This document shows positions 51,808 through 61,542 of a stretch of DNA of 64,000 bases, one piece after another. Under the pieces are notes generated by a model, which saw only the letters and a program-made list of their open reading frames with translations, had not been told where the DNA came from and did not search any database. Location of the stretch: positions 183,257-247,256 of the forward strand of contig JAJPJI010000037.1 in assembly GCA_021324305.1 (NCBI GenBank), given 5' to 3'. Position numbers and translations under genes: made by a program. This DNA comes from Gammaproteobacteria bacterium. GTDB lineage: Bacteria > Pseudomonadota > Gammaproteobacteria > DSM-16500. Position 1 is the stretch's first letter, and the number at the start of each line of letters is the position of its first letter.

Positions 51808-52195
51808 ATGGCTTTGTTGAATACTTCCACTTGCCTGTCATCCCGGCGAAGGCCGGGACATCTCGAATTTATTTTACACGGTAACTATCAGGCATGCCAA
51901 GTTGAGTCATTTCATTTAACACTCGACAATGTAAAAACGCTTCTGTCGATTGATTTGCAAAAATTCTGGCTCGTAAGCTATCATTCGGCACCGCACAAGG
52001 GCAGCCGAAAAATTTCGCGTATGTTTCTTTGACATCATTCAATTCTTTGACTTCGAGGTGTTGGAACCCAAAAGTCCATGATTTCTGTGCTCCTGGCAAG
52101 CTTATTTCTGTATCCGCGGCATCTTATTGAATAAGATGGATGGATCCCGGCCTTCGCCGGGATGACAGGCAAGTGGGTTTATTCAACAAAGCCAT
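51808..52195. mobile_element. MITE-like element with IS5/IS903-type ends
   Basis: 388 bp bounded by 51-bp terminal inverted repeats (51808-51858 and 52145-52195) that match at 48 of 51 positions by eye. The outer bases, GGCTTTGTTGAATA, closely resemble the ends of IS903, an IS5-family element. The inner part of each repeat holds the GC palindrome CCCGGCGAAGGCCGGG. ATCAGT occurs at 51801-51806 and again at 52194-52199, consistent with a target duplication that partly overlaps the end. No transposase is encoded; the interior has only a 76-codon open frame on the minus strand that I do not recognise. It would need an IS5-type transposase in trans. Confidence 0.8.
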
Positions 52196-55188
52196 CAGTG
52201 GGAGTTATGGAGTTTCTTCGATGGAGCTACTTCATTCAAGGTTTCATGAACTATTTCTTCCAACCTCGATTTTAGATTCATTACATCATTTTCTGATGGA
52301 TTCGCAATATTCAAGTTACGAATTATTTCGTAAAACCTGGTAGTCGGTTCATTCCGCCCGGACTTTGATTCAGGTCTGCTGATTACAGCGTTCCTGACTT
52401 CAGCTAAAAATTTAACCGGCTTCTGCTTTGTATCCGCATTTAACATAGCTGCTATACCATGCGGTACTTTTATCTTCTTACCATTAATAGTTGCCTCTTT
52501 GCCGCCGCCAAATATTTTATATGATACATTTGAATTCCAGAACTGTCCTTTCTGCAAAACCTGACAAATCAAATCTTTCATTTGTTCCAACCGGGTATTC
52601 TTTTCTTCTGCTTTCCTTTGATCTTCTTCCTCTTGTCTCTTTCGCTCTTCTTCATCTCGTCTCTTTATCTCTTCTTCCTGTACCCGTCTGTCTTTCTCGA
52701 TTCTTGCTTGTATCTCTATATTCACTTCACCAATCTCTAATGCTGATTTTTGAAAATCAGACAATTCCACCTTCATTTCCTTACTTAACGCTTCTGCGCT
52801 TTCAGCAGCACGCTTAACCTCACTGCAATCCTCTGATTGAAGAGTTTCTAATTTCTTGATTGCAGACTCTTGGTTTTCAATTCTCTGTTTAATTGACTCA
52901 AGCACTGATTTATAGTTGTTAATTTCATCCTTGTGCTCAATACCCTCAAGGGATAGCTGAATTTTTTTCATTTCCTCTAAGGATGTTCTAGCACTCTCAA
53001 GTGCCGCTGCTTTCCTCTCACGGTGCACTTGCAGGACAGATTTCTTGATACTAACCACTTCCTGACTCATGTCTTGATTCAATTTTTCCGCCTGGTCAGC
53101 GGCTTCCTTAACCACATTGTAAATTTTTGATTGAACACCACTTAATTGCTCAATTTCAGACTCTCTATTTTCAACAGTCTTTTTGGTTGATCCTGTCACC
53201 TCGTGATCAATTCCAACAAGGGTTGCCTGGAAGCTTTTCATTTCCTGTAAAGATGATGTAGCACTCTCGAGAGCCATTGTTTTTCTCGTGCCCTGCACGG
53301 CCAATGCTTTTTTCTGCGCATCGTTCAGACTCTTCTTAAGTTCATTGCTGCTGGCTTCAATCTTCTTGGCATCATTGATCTGTCGAAGAGCAACCCAGGT
53401 AGACATAACTACTTCATTTATTTCCCTCAAGAAAAGAGATGAAAGATCAGGAATGCTAAATTTTTCCACATGGATTACCGCTTTATAAGCTCTTTCAATT
53501 GCATCAAATTGCTTTTTGGCAGTCTCTGCAATTGTCAAGACTGATTGACTGTCCTTATTATTCAGACCTGATTTTTTTACATCTTCAGATAATGCACTGA
53601 TAGATTCCCACGCCTGTTTTGCAGCCTCGTATGCATTCCGGATTTCATCTATCTTCAGCTCTGAAAATCCCCGCTTGACTCTTTCATTATTCACCTCAGC
53701 CAACCTGATCTGAATTGTCTTGCTATAATCATGAGAACTTTTTATTCCTTCATCCAGATCTTCCTGTATTGAGTATCTTACTCCATCAATATCATCAACT
53801 TCCTTTTTGATTTTTTTATTGGCTTCCTGAATTACATCGTAATGTGCCGTTTCTAATTGACCAGCCGCCTTGACAACTTCCGCGAATTTAGAATCGATTC
53901 TAGTTAATACGGTCAAATCCAGACCGCCAATAAACGGCATTCCGGAAAACTCTTTTTGCAATTCCTCATGTGCAGATTTAAGATTTCTGTCCAATGCGTT
54001 ACGCGCACGGCCGCTTCCCATATTTTTGCGCTGGTATATCTCGCCAATTTTTTTGACTAACCCGCTTAATCCGCCAACTGCTTTTGGCATATCGTTTAGC
54101 GAATATAAATATTTCAAATCACCGCTTTCAGAAAGAAGCGCTATATCTTTAAATCTTTCATTGAATTGTTGAATCAATCTCTTTTTTTCGCTTACGTTAC
54201 CCTCATCCACTATGTTTTGAGCATACTCTCTTATCGCTTCTCTTAAAGCATACGCAACTCGCTGCTCAATATAGGTCAATTTATTTTGATACTGTTTGTA
54301 TTCCTCATATGCCGCATCAATGGCGCGATTAATCTTGCTTTCAAACTGAAATACCTCTTCACGTTTTTCAGAATATTTCTTCTTAAGCTTCTCAAGAACG
54401 ATTAAAAGACTTTCTACCTTGTCGTAGTAGGCATTATAAACGGTATCAGAATTGGGGATATAGCTTAAATCCTGCTGCAATTGTTTCAATTCTTTCTCGT
54501 ATTCCTTTATCTGCTTATCCAGATTTTCCAATACTTTTTTTTGAGTTTCAGCTTTGCTTTTGATTGTTTTTCTGAGACCCTCCAGCGTTTGTCCATTTCT
54601 GAGCACCTTGAACAAGTCGGCCTTCTCACTCTCATCGATTGAAATACTCGTTCTCAGTTGTGGCTTTTCACCTAAAGAGAAAAGATATCGTACATCACCG
54701 ACGCCTTCAGATGTGGGCTTATGAACAACTTTGGGACTATCCTGTTTAAGATAGCCCGAGAATTGGCTTCTTCTTGTCTCAATAAACCCTTCGATTTCCC
54801 TGATACTGGATTGGTGATCACTTAGAGCTGATGAAAAATCCTCTTGCTGCATGTCCTTTGGCAGTTGAATACTGAATAATGCTTCTCTTTTAATGACTGG
54901 ATTCTCAACACCGAGCCCCGAGACAGAAATAATTTGATACGTATCATCACTAGAATTATAAAAAACCCGCGGTACAAACTCTCTTATCGCTGGCGGATGA
55001 ATTTTGGACGTCTGCAAAATGTAGGCCGCAATTTTTTCCATGAATTCCAGTTCTTTAGCCGGGCTTAACTCAAGACCTAGCTTTTCCTTCCAGCTGCCAT
55101 ATTCACTGTCAAGAGGGAATATGATTCGGATGTCTGTATGTACGTTGTTTTTTCCTGTAAAAGTCACGTAACGACGAGATTGCGACAT
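52195..55188 (-). CDS. long coiled-coil protein, effector-like
   Basis: 997 residues. The N-terminal 200 residues are globular (RRYVTFTGKNNVHTDIR onward). Residues 210-860 are predominantly heptad-rich coiled coil. Within it two related units occur: ALESATSSLQEMKSFQATL and ALESARTSLEEMKKIQLSL, each followed by a similar 60-80-residue stretch. A charged E/K/R/Q block (about 830-870) precedes a C-terminal globular domain (FGGGKEATINGKKIKVP). No enzyme motif and no signal peptide were seen. GAGGA lies 7 nt before the ATG. The stop codon sits in the repeated target bases of the adjacent MITE-like element. Large coiled-coil proteins of this sort are common among Legionellales effectors. Confidence 0.65.
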   Translation of the reverse strand: MSQSRRYVTFTGKNNVHTDIRIIFPLDSEYGSWKEKLGLELSPAKELEFMEKIAAYILQTSKIHPPAIREFVPRVFYNSSDDTYQIISVSGLGVENPVIKREALFSIQLPKDMQQEDFSSALSDHQSSIREIEGFIETRRSQFSGYLKQDSPKVVHKPTSEGVGDVRYLFSLGEKPQLRTSISIDESEKADLFKVLRNGQTLEGLRKTIKSKAETQKKVLENLDKQIKEYEKELKQLQQDLSYIPNSDTVYNAYYDKVESLLIVLEKLKKKYSEKREEVFQFESKINRAIDAAYEEYKQYQNKLTYIEQRVAYALREAIREYAQNIVDEGNVSEKKRLIQQFNERFKDIALLSESGDLKYLYSLNDMPKAVGGLSGLVKKIGEIYQRKNMGSGRARNALDRNLKSAHEELQKEFSGMPFIGGLDLTVLTRIDSKFAEVVKAAGQLETAHYDVIQEANKKIKKEVDDIDGVRYSIQEDLDEGIKSSHDYSKTIQIRLAEVNNERVKRGFSELKIDEIRNAYEAAKQAWESISALSEDVKKSGLNNKDSQSVLTIAETAKKQFDAIERAYKAVIHVEKFSIPDLSSLFLREINEVVMSTWVALRQINDAKKIEASSNELKKSLNDAQKKALAVQGTRKTMALESATSSLQEMKSFQATLVGIDHEVTGSTKKTVENRESEIEQLSGVQSKIYNVVKEAADQAEKLNQDMSQEVVSIKKSVLQVHRERKAAALESARTSLEEMKKIQLSLEGIEHKDEINNYKSVLESIKQRIENQESAIKKLETLQSEDCSEVKRAAESAEALSKEMKVELSDFQKSALEIGEVNIEIQARIEKDRRVQEEEIKRRDEEERKRQEEEDQRKAEEKNTRLEQMKDLICQVLQKGQFWNSNVSYKIFGGGKEATINGKKIKVPHGIAAMLNADTKQKPVKFLAEVRNAVISRPESKSGRNEPTTRFYEIIRNLNIANPSENDVMNLKSRLEEIVHETLNEVAPSKKLHNSH

Positions 55189-55373
55189 GTGGATTTCCTC
55201 GTATCTAAATGATTTATCGATTATATTTTTTCAAGTCCCTGAAATTCACTCACTTTATATTATAGTATAATCTTCTAATCTTATATGTTACTTAACTTGC
55301 GTGATAAGTCAAGAACAATTTACCCAGTCATACTCGTACAATATTGCTGCGCTGGCAGGATGCGGCTATCCGG

Positions 55374-56036
55374 TTACCGCTTCCGCGCCAGCGTCAATCC
55401 ATCACCAATTGGAAGCATGCTGATACTCACCCGATCATCTTTATATACATGCTCATTCAACGCGCGGATGGCATTGGTATCCTTGTCCTGATTGTGAGGA
55501 TCTGCTACCTCTCCACTCCACAGCACATTATCAATTCCAATCAGCCCGCCCGGCCTGAGTAATGCGAGTGCTTTTTCATAATAATTGACATAATTCGTCT
55601 TGTCCGCATCGATAAATGCAAAATCAAACGTACCACCCTCGCCGTTGTCCAGCAGGTTTTGCAGCGTATCCAGCGCTGGCGCGATCCGCAAATCAATTTT
55701 TCCTGACACGCCAGCCATTTCCCAGAAGCGTCGCGCAATGCTGGTGGTTTCCGTGCTGATATCGCAAGCGATCACTTTGCCGTCTTGCGGCAAGGCAAGC
55801 GCCACCACCAGCGCGCTATAACCGGTAAATGTACCGATATCCAGCGTTTTTTTTGCGCCCAGCAATTCCATCAATAATGCCATGAACTGACCTTGCTCCG
55901 GTGATATCTGCATGACATAACTGCTAAGTGTATGCGTTTCTTCGCGCAATTTTTTGAGCACATCTGGTTCGCGCAAGGATTTGTTCAAGAGATATTCGTA
56001 GACGCTGTGGGTCAAATTAATTGTTTCGGTGGACAT
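55374..56036 (-). CDS. O-methyltransferase (catechol-OMT-like, family 3)
   Basis: 220 residues. Motif I is TLDIGTFTGYSALVVALAL, then VIACDIST, the metal/catalytic segment FAFIDADKTNYVNYYE, and IGIDNVLWSGEVADP. These are the hallmarks of the divalent-metal-dependent O-methyltransferases related to COMT and caffeoyl-CoA OMT. The substrate is unknown; relatives methylate catechols or similar diols. It is monocistronic and divergent from lemA. Confidence 0.9.
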   Translation of the reverse strand: MSTETINLTHSVYEYLLNKSLREPDVLKKLREETHTLSSYVMQISPEQGQFMALLMELLGAKKTLDIGTFTGYSALVVALALPQDGKVIACDISTETTSIARRFWEMAGVSGKIDLRIAPALDTLQNLLDNGEGGTFDFAFIDADKTNYVNYYEKALALLRPGGLIGIDNVLWSGEVADPHNQDKDTNAIRALNEHVYKDDRVSISMLPIGDGLTLARKR

Positions 56037-56175
56037 GGTGATTTCCTTTGGCTTAATTTTATACTATCCAGACATAACATTTTATAGCGAATGACACAAC
56101 TTGGTTTAAAATAACAAAATGTTATAATTACCATTAATGATTGATATAGTCATTCTTCAAGGGAGTAAACTCATA

Positions 56176-56748
56176 ATGTCTCTTATCCTGTTACTTGTCA
56201 TATTGGCAATCATCGGTTACGTCATCCTTACTTACAATCGCCTGATCGCGCAGATTGAAGCCGTTCGTAACAATCAAAAGCAGATTGATATTCAGCTGGA
56301 CCGCCGTTTCAAGGTATTCGAATCACTGATCAACGTTGTCAGAAAGTATATGGATTATGAAAAAACCACATTGAAGGATGTGGTCGCGCTGCGCAACCAG
56401 GCCCAGCAAGCCCAGGCCAGCGGTGATGAAAAAGGCCGTATTGCTGCTGAAAACAAGATTTCCGATATTGCATCCCACCTCAATGTCGTGTTTGAACAAT
56501 ATCCGGATTTAAAAGCCAACCAGAATGTCATGCAGCTCCAGGAAGAAATTGTCAGCACCGAAAACAAACTGGCATACGCAAAACAATCTTTCAACGACAG
56601 CGTGGAAATCTACAACGCCAATAAAAAATCATTTCCGGCTTCTGCCATTGTCGGCGCGTTTAAGACCAAGCTTGATTTTGATTTTCCTTATTGGCAGCTG
56701 AGCGAACAGAAAGTCGCAGAGCAAGAATCCTATACTGTACAATTATAA
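56176..56748 (+). CDS. lemA: LemA family protein
   Basis: 190 residues. One N-terminal transmembrane helix (LILLLVILAIIGYVIL) is followed by YNRLIAQIEAVRNNQKQIDIQLDRR, the LemA signature, and a helical bundle. ATG 56176 has GGGAG about 10 nt upstream; an earlier ATG at 56137 adds a tail unlike LemA proteins. It is next to an M48 metalloprotease gene, a common pairing, though the role of LemA is not settled. Confidence 0.9.
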   Translation: MSLILLLVILAIIGYVILTYNRLIAQIEAVRNNQKQIDIQLDRRFKVFESLINVVRKYMDYEKTTLKDVVALRNQAQQAQASGDEKGRIAAENKISDIASHLNVVFEQYPDLKANQNVMQLQEEIVSTENKLAYAKQSFNDSVEIYNANKKSFPASAIVGAFKTKLDFDFPYWQLSEQKVAEQESYTVQL

Positions 56749-56761
56749 CTAGCTGATTATC

Positions 56762-57811
56762 ATGCCAAGCAATCTGGATCATTATTCTGTCAGCACCGCG
56801 GATTGGCGCAAGACCTTGCGCCAAAATAATTTTCGCACGGTCGTTGTCATTATCCTGTTTTTTGTGATTTATTGCGGTATTGGCCTGCTGGTCGATATGT
56901 ATATCGATTCGTCCTATTATCCACAGGCCACCATCTCCCAACTTTTTTATGCATTCATCACACTGCAACTCTTTCCACTGGCGACCATTGTGATGCTAGT
57001 CATCGCCAGTATTTCACTGTTTGTCAGTTATGCCTTGTATGACAAATTGATGCTGCTTGGAACCGAATATCATGAAATCACGCCCACTACTGCGCAGAAT
57101 GTCGCTGAACAGCAATTATATAACGTCGTTGAAGAAATGAAGATCGCCGCCGGCTTGCGCTATATGCCCAGGGTTTTTATTATCGACGCTGACTACATGA
57201 ATGCATTCGCGAGCGGCTATAGTGAAAAATCCGCAATGGTTGCAATCACCCGCGGCCTGATGGAAAAACTCAATCGCGATGAATTACAGGCTGTGATGGC
57301 ACACGAGTTAAGCCATATCCGGCATCTCGATATCAAACTGACCCTCACCGCTTCACTACTCTCCAATATGTCCATCATGGTTCTTGACATGCTTTTTTAT
57401 AATGTCATCTTTTCCGGCAGCCGGCGCGACTCGGAAGGCAATTCGCGCAATACACTGGCAACCGTCATCATGATTCTGCGTTATCTCCTGCCTCTCATCA
57501 GTGTCATTTTGCTCATGTATCTCAGCCGCACACGCGAACTCATGGCGGATGCAGGATCCGTTGAATTGATGCGCACCAACCAGCCGCTCGCTTCCGCGCT
57601 GATCAAGATATCCGATGACCACACACAAAACCGGGATCAATATAATGCAGCTTACCAGCAGACGCCGCATGAACAGGTCCGCCGCGAAGCCTATATTTAT
57701 GACCCCATGCAGGCAGGCATAGAATCCATTTCATCTGTCAGCGATTTGTTTTCCACCCATCCCAGTCTCGAGGCGAGATTAGCCGCACTTGGATTCAGAA
57801 AGAAATCCTAG
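56762..57811 (+). CDS. HtpX-like M48 membrane metalloprotease
   Basis: 349 residues. Two hydrophobic segments near the N-terminus and two near 200-250 frame a cytoplasmic zinc protease domain with VMAHELSHIRHLD (H181, E182, H185) and the downstream ELMADAGSVELM segment with the third ligand. M48B proteases degrade misfolded membrane proteins. It is 13 bp downstream of lemA and so co-transcribed. The N-terminal 30 hydrophilic residues are longer than in E. coli HtpX. Confidence 0.9.
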   Translation: MPSNLDHYSVSTADWRKTLRQNNFRTVVVIILFFVIYCGIGLLVDMYIDSSYYPQATISQLFYAFITLQLFPLATIVMLVIASISLFVSYALYDKLMLLGTEYHEITPTTAQNVAEQQLYNVVEEMKIAAGLRYMPRVFIIDADYMNAFASGYSEKSAMVAITRGLMEKLNRDELQAVMAHELSHIRHLDIKLTLTASLLSNMSIMVLDMLFYNVIFSGSRRDSEGNSRNTLATVIMILRYLLPLISVILLMYLSRTRELMADAGSVELMRTNQPLASALIKISDDHTQNRDQYNAAYQQTPHEQVRREAYIYDPMQAGIESISSVSDLFSTHPSLEARLAALGFRKKS

Positions 57812-57834
57812 GCATCCGGTGGTACACCGGATGC
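57812..57834 (+). terminator. hairpin directly after the M48 protease gene
   Basis: GCATCCGGTG (57812-57821) pairs with CACCGGATGC (57825-57834) around a 3-nt loop, touching the stop codon. There is no T run. It may be a weak terminator or a 3'-end stabiliser before pagL. Confidence 0.5.
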
Positions 57835-57906
57835 AACTTGATTGTCACCCTCTTACCTCCATGTTAATATTGAATTTTCCAGGCATTATGGAAGATAAAT
57901 ACATAC

Positions 57907-58449
57907 ATGGGACGCCTGAAACCCGTCATCGCTGCTATTCTTTTACTGCTTCCCGGCCTGGGTCTTGCGGTCCCTTATTATGGCGGAAAAATATCTTACG
58001 CCGCGGTCGCAAAAGAGCCTCCCTATCTGCACGGCTATCAACTCATGCTGGATTATGATCCGCAACGGTTCCAATGGCGGCAATTTAATGTTTATTTTGA
58101 TGGCGGCTTTTCACACTTCTGGATTAACAACACACCTTACTACACTACTGTCAATATATATTCCATTGCGCCGGTGGTCCGTTACACCTTCAAGAAACGC
58201 GGGCCTGTCTATCCATTTCTTGAATTCAGCATCGGTTTGTCTTACCTCAACCATACCCATCTTGATGACCGCAATCTTGGAATTCACTTTGCCTTCCAGG
58301 ATCGTATGGGTATCGGTGCGTTCATGGGAACAGCACAGCAAATCTCATTGGGAATTCATGCTGTCCATTACTCAAACGCTCATCTCTCCAGCCACAATTC
58401 GGGAATCACCGTCCCGCTGGTGGTTGATATCGGCTACCGCTTTTCCTGA
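57907..58449 (+). CDS. pagL: lipid A 3-O-deacylase PagL
   Basis: 180 residues. A signal peptide (AAILLLLPGLGLAV) is followed by an eight-strand outer-membrane barrel. The catalytic PagL signature is present: GIHAVHYSNAHLSSHNSGI with the His-Ser pair in HYSNA and the conserved Asn-x-Gly. The C-terminus ends in Phe-Ser (YRFS), close to the terminal aromatic of outer-membrane barrels. PagL removes the 3-linked acyl chain of lipid A in the outer leaflet, which softens TLR4 recognition. Confidence 0.88.
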   Translation: MGRLKPVIAAILLLLPGLGLAVPYYGGKISYAAVAKEPPYLHGYQLMLDYDPQRFQWRQFNVYFDGGFSHFWINNTPYYTTVNIYSIAPVVRYTFKKRGPVYPFLEFSIGLSYLNHTHLDDRNLGIHFAFQDRMGIGAFMGTAQQISLGIHAVHYSNAHLSSHNSGITVPLVVDIGYRFS

Positions 58450-58549
58450 AACTGAACGCTGAAATATACAAATGACACTTGTCCGGCACTGCATTCTGCT
58501 CGATGTTAGCAACCATTCACTGTAAGATAGAGAGACATTGACAAGTGAT

Positions 58550-60439
58550 ATGGCCATGCAGAAACGCTCCGCTTTTAAAAACCATTACTATGAAATCCAG
58601 CTGATTGCCCGACGCTGCATGTTAGGGTTGATCCTGATTTGTTTGCTGGTGGGTTTTCTGATCTGGCGGCTCGCCTATCTGCAAATATATAAAAATGAAC
58701 TTTATACGACCTTGTCCACTAAAAACGCAATTGACCTGGTTCCTGTAGAGCCTACGCGAGGCTTGATATTTGATCGTAATGGCATTCTGTTGGCAGAAAA
58801 TATTCCAGTATTCAGTCTGGATGTCATTCCCTACCAGGTAACCGATTTGCAAAAAACACTGACAGACCTGGGTAAGATCATTCAACTCAGCGACAATGAT
58901 GTCAGCCAGTTCAAGAAACAGCTTAAACAGCACCGCCGTTTCGATGAAATCCCGTTGAAATTGCGGCTCACAGAGCAGGAAGTTGCAATCTTCACCGAAA
59001 ACCAGCACCGCTTTCCTGGCGTCATCATTAAGGCACGCCTAATGCGTCATTATCCTTTTGGAGAAAGTTTCAGCCATGTACTGGGTTACGTTGGCCGGAT
59101 CAATGCCCAGGAATTAAATGAAATTGATCAAATCAACTATAGCGCCAGTCATTATATTGGCAAGCTGGGTATTGAGAAATATTATGAAGAAGAATTGCAT
59201 GGCAAGGTCGGTTATGAAGAAGTCGAAAACGATGCCAGTGGCAAGCCCATACGTGTACTAAAAAAGATCAATGGTATTCCGGGCAAAAACCTGTACCTTA
59301 CCATAGACAGTGGGTTGCAGTTTGCAGCAGAAAAAGCTCTTGGCGATGACCGGGGAGCAGTCGTTGCGATTCAGCCGCAAACCGGACAAGTTCTTGCCAT
59401 GGTCAGCAAACCGGGATATGACCCAAGCATTTTTGTTCTGGGTATCAGCCAGAAAGACTACCAGGACTTGCAACAGTCCGATGACAAGCCGCTTTATGAC
59501 CGGGCGTTGCGCGGGCTTTACCCTATGGCTTCGACCATTAAGCCCTATCTGGCCCTTCAGGGACTGGATACCGGCATTACCAACCCTGATTACACAATAT
59601 TTGATAATGGAATATTCAAATTGCCTAACAGCTCCCACATCTTCCACGACTGGGTCCGCAATGGTCACGGCAGAGTCAACCTCCCAAGGGCAATCACTGT
59701 TTCCTGCGACATTTATTTCTATAATCTGTCCATGAAAATGGGCATAGACAAGATGGATGACATCCTCACCCGCTTCGGCTATGGCGCATTAACAGGTATA
59801 GACCTGGATGGTGAGCTGCCTGGCATCGTGGCATCGCCTGCCTGGAAACGTAAAAACAGGGGCACCCGCTGGTACCCCGGTGACACAATTATTTCAACCA
59901 TTGGACAGGGCGACATGCAGGCAACACCCATCCAGCTCGCCTCCGCTGTCGCGACTCTCGCAAACCGAGGACAACGCTTTATGCCATACCTGTTACTGGG
60001 TGAACAGTTACCAGGAAAAGCATATACACCGCAGCAGCCCATTCCGCTGGAACCGGTGAAATTGCATGATAACAAATACTGGGATGTCGTGATTAACGCG
60101 ATGCAAGATGTCGTTGGCTCCCCGCAGGGAACCGCATATTCCCTGTTTGGCCGTGGATATACCTATACGGTCGCTGCGAAAACGGGAACCGGCGCTCTTT
60201 CCAAGCGCCGCAATCCAAACGAGGAAGACAAGCAGGAAAGTGTTCCGGAAAAATTGCGTGATCACCATCTTTTTATTGCTTTTGCTCCTGTAGACAAACC
60301 AAAGATTGCTCTGGCCATTGTCACTGAAAACAGCAATGATGCCGTTGAAACAGCCCGCTATATCCTGGATTACTATTTAGGAAGTCAACAAAATGCTAAT
60401 CGACAACCTCAAAATCAGATTAAAAAAGCCGGCACATGA
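58550..60439 (+). CDS. mrdA: penicillin-binding protein 2 (peptidoglycan transpeptidase)
   Basis: 629 residues. One N-terminal transmembrane helix (about 20-42) is followed by a pedestal domain with PTRGLIFDRNG and FPGVIIKAR, and a transpeptidase domain. Active-site motifs are complete: S328-T-I-K, SCD, and K544-T-G. The SCD form and linkage to rodA mark it as the elongation-specific PBP2. The start is between ATG 58550 and ATG 58556; a TTG at 58538 is also possible. It overlaps rodA by 47 bp. MreC is its activating partner. Confidence 0.95.
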   Translation: MAMQKRSAFKNHYYEIQLIARRCMLGLILICLLVGFLIWRLAYLQIYKNELYTTLSTKNAIDLVPVEPTRGLIFDRNGILLAENIPVFSLDVIPYQVTDLQKTLTDLGKIIQLSDNDVSQFKKQLKQHRRFDEIPLKLRLTEQEVAIFTENQHRFPGVIIKARLMRHYPFGESFSHVLGYVGRINAQELNEIDQINYSASHYIGKLGIEKYYEEELHGKVGYEEVENDASGKPIRVLKKINGIPGKNLYLTIDSGLQFAAEKALGDDRGAVVAIQPQTGQVLAMVSKPGYDPSIFVLGISQKDYQDLQQSDDKPLYDRALRGLYPMASTIKPYLALQGLDTGITNPDYTIFDNGIFKLPNSSHIFHDWVRNGHGRVNLPRAITVSCDIYFYNLSMKMGIDKMDDILTRFGYGALTGIDLDGELPGIVASPAWKRKNRGTRWYPGDTIISTIGQGDMQATPIQLASAVATLANRGQRFMPYLLLGEQLPGKAYTPQQPIPLEPVKLHDNKYWDVVINAMQDVVGSPQGTAYSLFGRGYTYTVAAKTGTGALSKRRNPNEEDKQESVPEKLRDHHLFIAFAPVDKPKIALAIVTENSNDAVETARYILDYYLGSQQNANRQPQNQIKKAGT

Positions 60440-61532
60440 CCCGCGCTACCGCACGTTCTGGCAATCCATACATATCGATGGCACCCTCTTGTCGTTTATC
60501 ATGCTGCTTTGCGCCGCAGGCTTGTTTATTCTTTATAGCGCGAGCAATCAGAATCTCAGACTGGTTGAATACCAGACAATGCACTTTTTAGTGGCGTTTG
60601 CTTTTTTATTTATTGTCGCCCAAATCTCACCCTCGTCCCTGCAGCGCTGGGCTCCGTTGATCTATATTTTCAGTTTAACGCTGCTGCTTGTGGTCCTTGT
60701 CGTCGGGCATATTGGCAAAGGCGCCCAGCGCTGGCTTAATCTGGGATTCATGCGCTTCCAGCCGGCAGAATTGATGAAGCTGGCCATACCACTGATACTT
60801 GCCTGGTATTATCACCGCATCAACCTTCCCATCACGTTGCGGTCCGTGCTGGTTGCCATTCCCATTATTCTGGTTCCAGCTGTCCTGACTGCCAAACAGC
60901 CGGATCTCAGCACCGCCATATTAATGACTATCGCCGGTGCCAGTGTCCTGTTCCTCGCAGGGTTAAGCTGGCAAATCATTCTCTCTTCACTCACATTTAT
61001 CGGTATCTCCATTCCATTTGCATGGTATTTACTGCATGACTATCAACGGCAACGCGTGCTGACATTTCTAAATCCGGAACATGATCCCTTGGGAACCGGT
61101 TATCACATTATTCAATCCAAGATCGCCATCGGTTCCGGCGGCCTGTTCGGGAAAGGCTGGTTGAATGGCACACAATCCAATCTGCATTTTTTACCAGAAC
61201 ACACCACCGATTTTATTTTTGCAGTATGCGGGGAAGAATTTGGATTTGTCGGCAGCCTGATTCTGATTTTTCTGTACCTGCTGATTGTGTTCCGAGGACT
61301 GTATATCACGATCAATGCCCAGGACACCTTTTCACGCTTGCTCGCCGGGAGCATCACGTTTACATTCTTCGTGTCATTTTTCATCAACATGGGCATGGTC
61401 ACCGGCGCCCTGCCAGTCGTTGGTATCCCCCTGTTGCTGGTCAGTTATGGCGGATCTTCAATGGTGACGATCATGGCAAGTTTCGGTATTCTGATGTCAA
61501 TACAGACTCACAGAAAGCTGGTTACTACATAA
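60393..61532 (+). CDS. rodA: peptidoglycan glycosyltransferase RodA
   Basis: 379 residues with ten membrane helices, SEDS family. Characteristic parts are GAQRWLNLGFMRFQPAELMKL, the catalytic Asp region in KQPDLSTAI, and FLPEHTTDFIFAVCGEEFGF. It polymerises lipid II together with PBP2. Its start lies inside mrdA, so the two are translationally coupled. The C-terminus NMGMVTGALPVVGIPLLLVSYGG is standard. Confidence 0.96.
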   Translation: MLIDNLKIRLKKPAHDPRYRTFWQSIHIDGTLLSFIMLLCAAGLFILYSASNQNLRLVEYQTMHFLVAFAFLFIVAQISPSSLQRWAPLIYIFSLTLLLVVLVVGHIGKGAQRWLNLGFMRFQPAELMKLAIPLILAWYYHRINLPITLRSVLVAIPIILVPAVLTAKQPDLSTAILMTIAGASVLFLAGLSWQIILSSLTFIGISIPFAWYLLHDYQRQRVLTFLNPEHDPLGTGYHIIQSKIAIGSGGLFGKGWLNGTQSNLHFLPEHTTDFIFAVCGEEFGFVGSLILIFLYLLIVFRGLYITINAQDTFSRLLAGSITFTFFVSFFINMGMVTGALPVVGIPLLLVSYGGSSMVTIMASFGILMSIQTHRKLVTT

Positions 61533-61542
61533 GGGAAATGAA

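Noticed and set aside
51869..52099. 76-codon frame inside the MITE-like element as a transposase
   Set aside because: Far too short, and no DDE or other transposase motif is visible.
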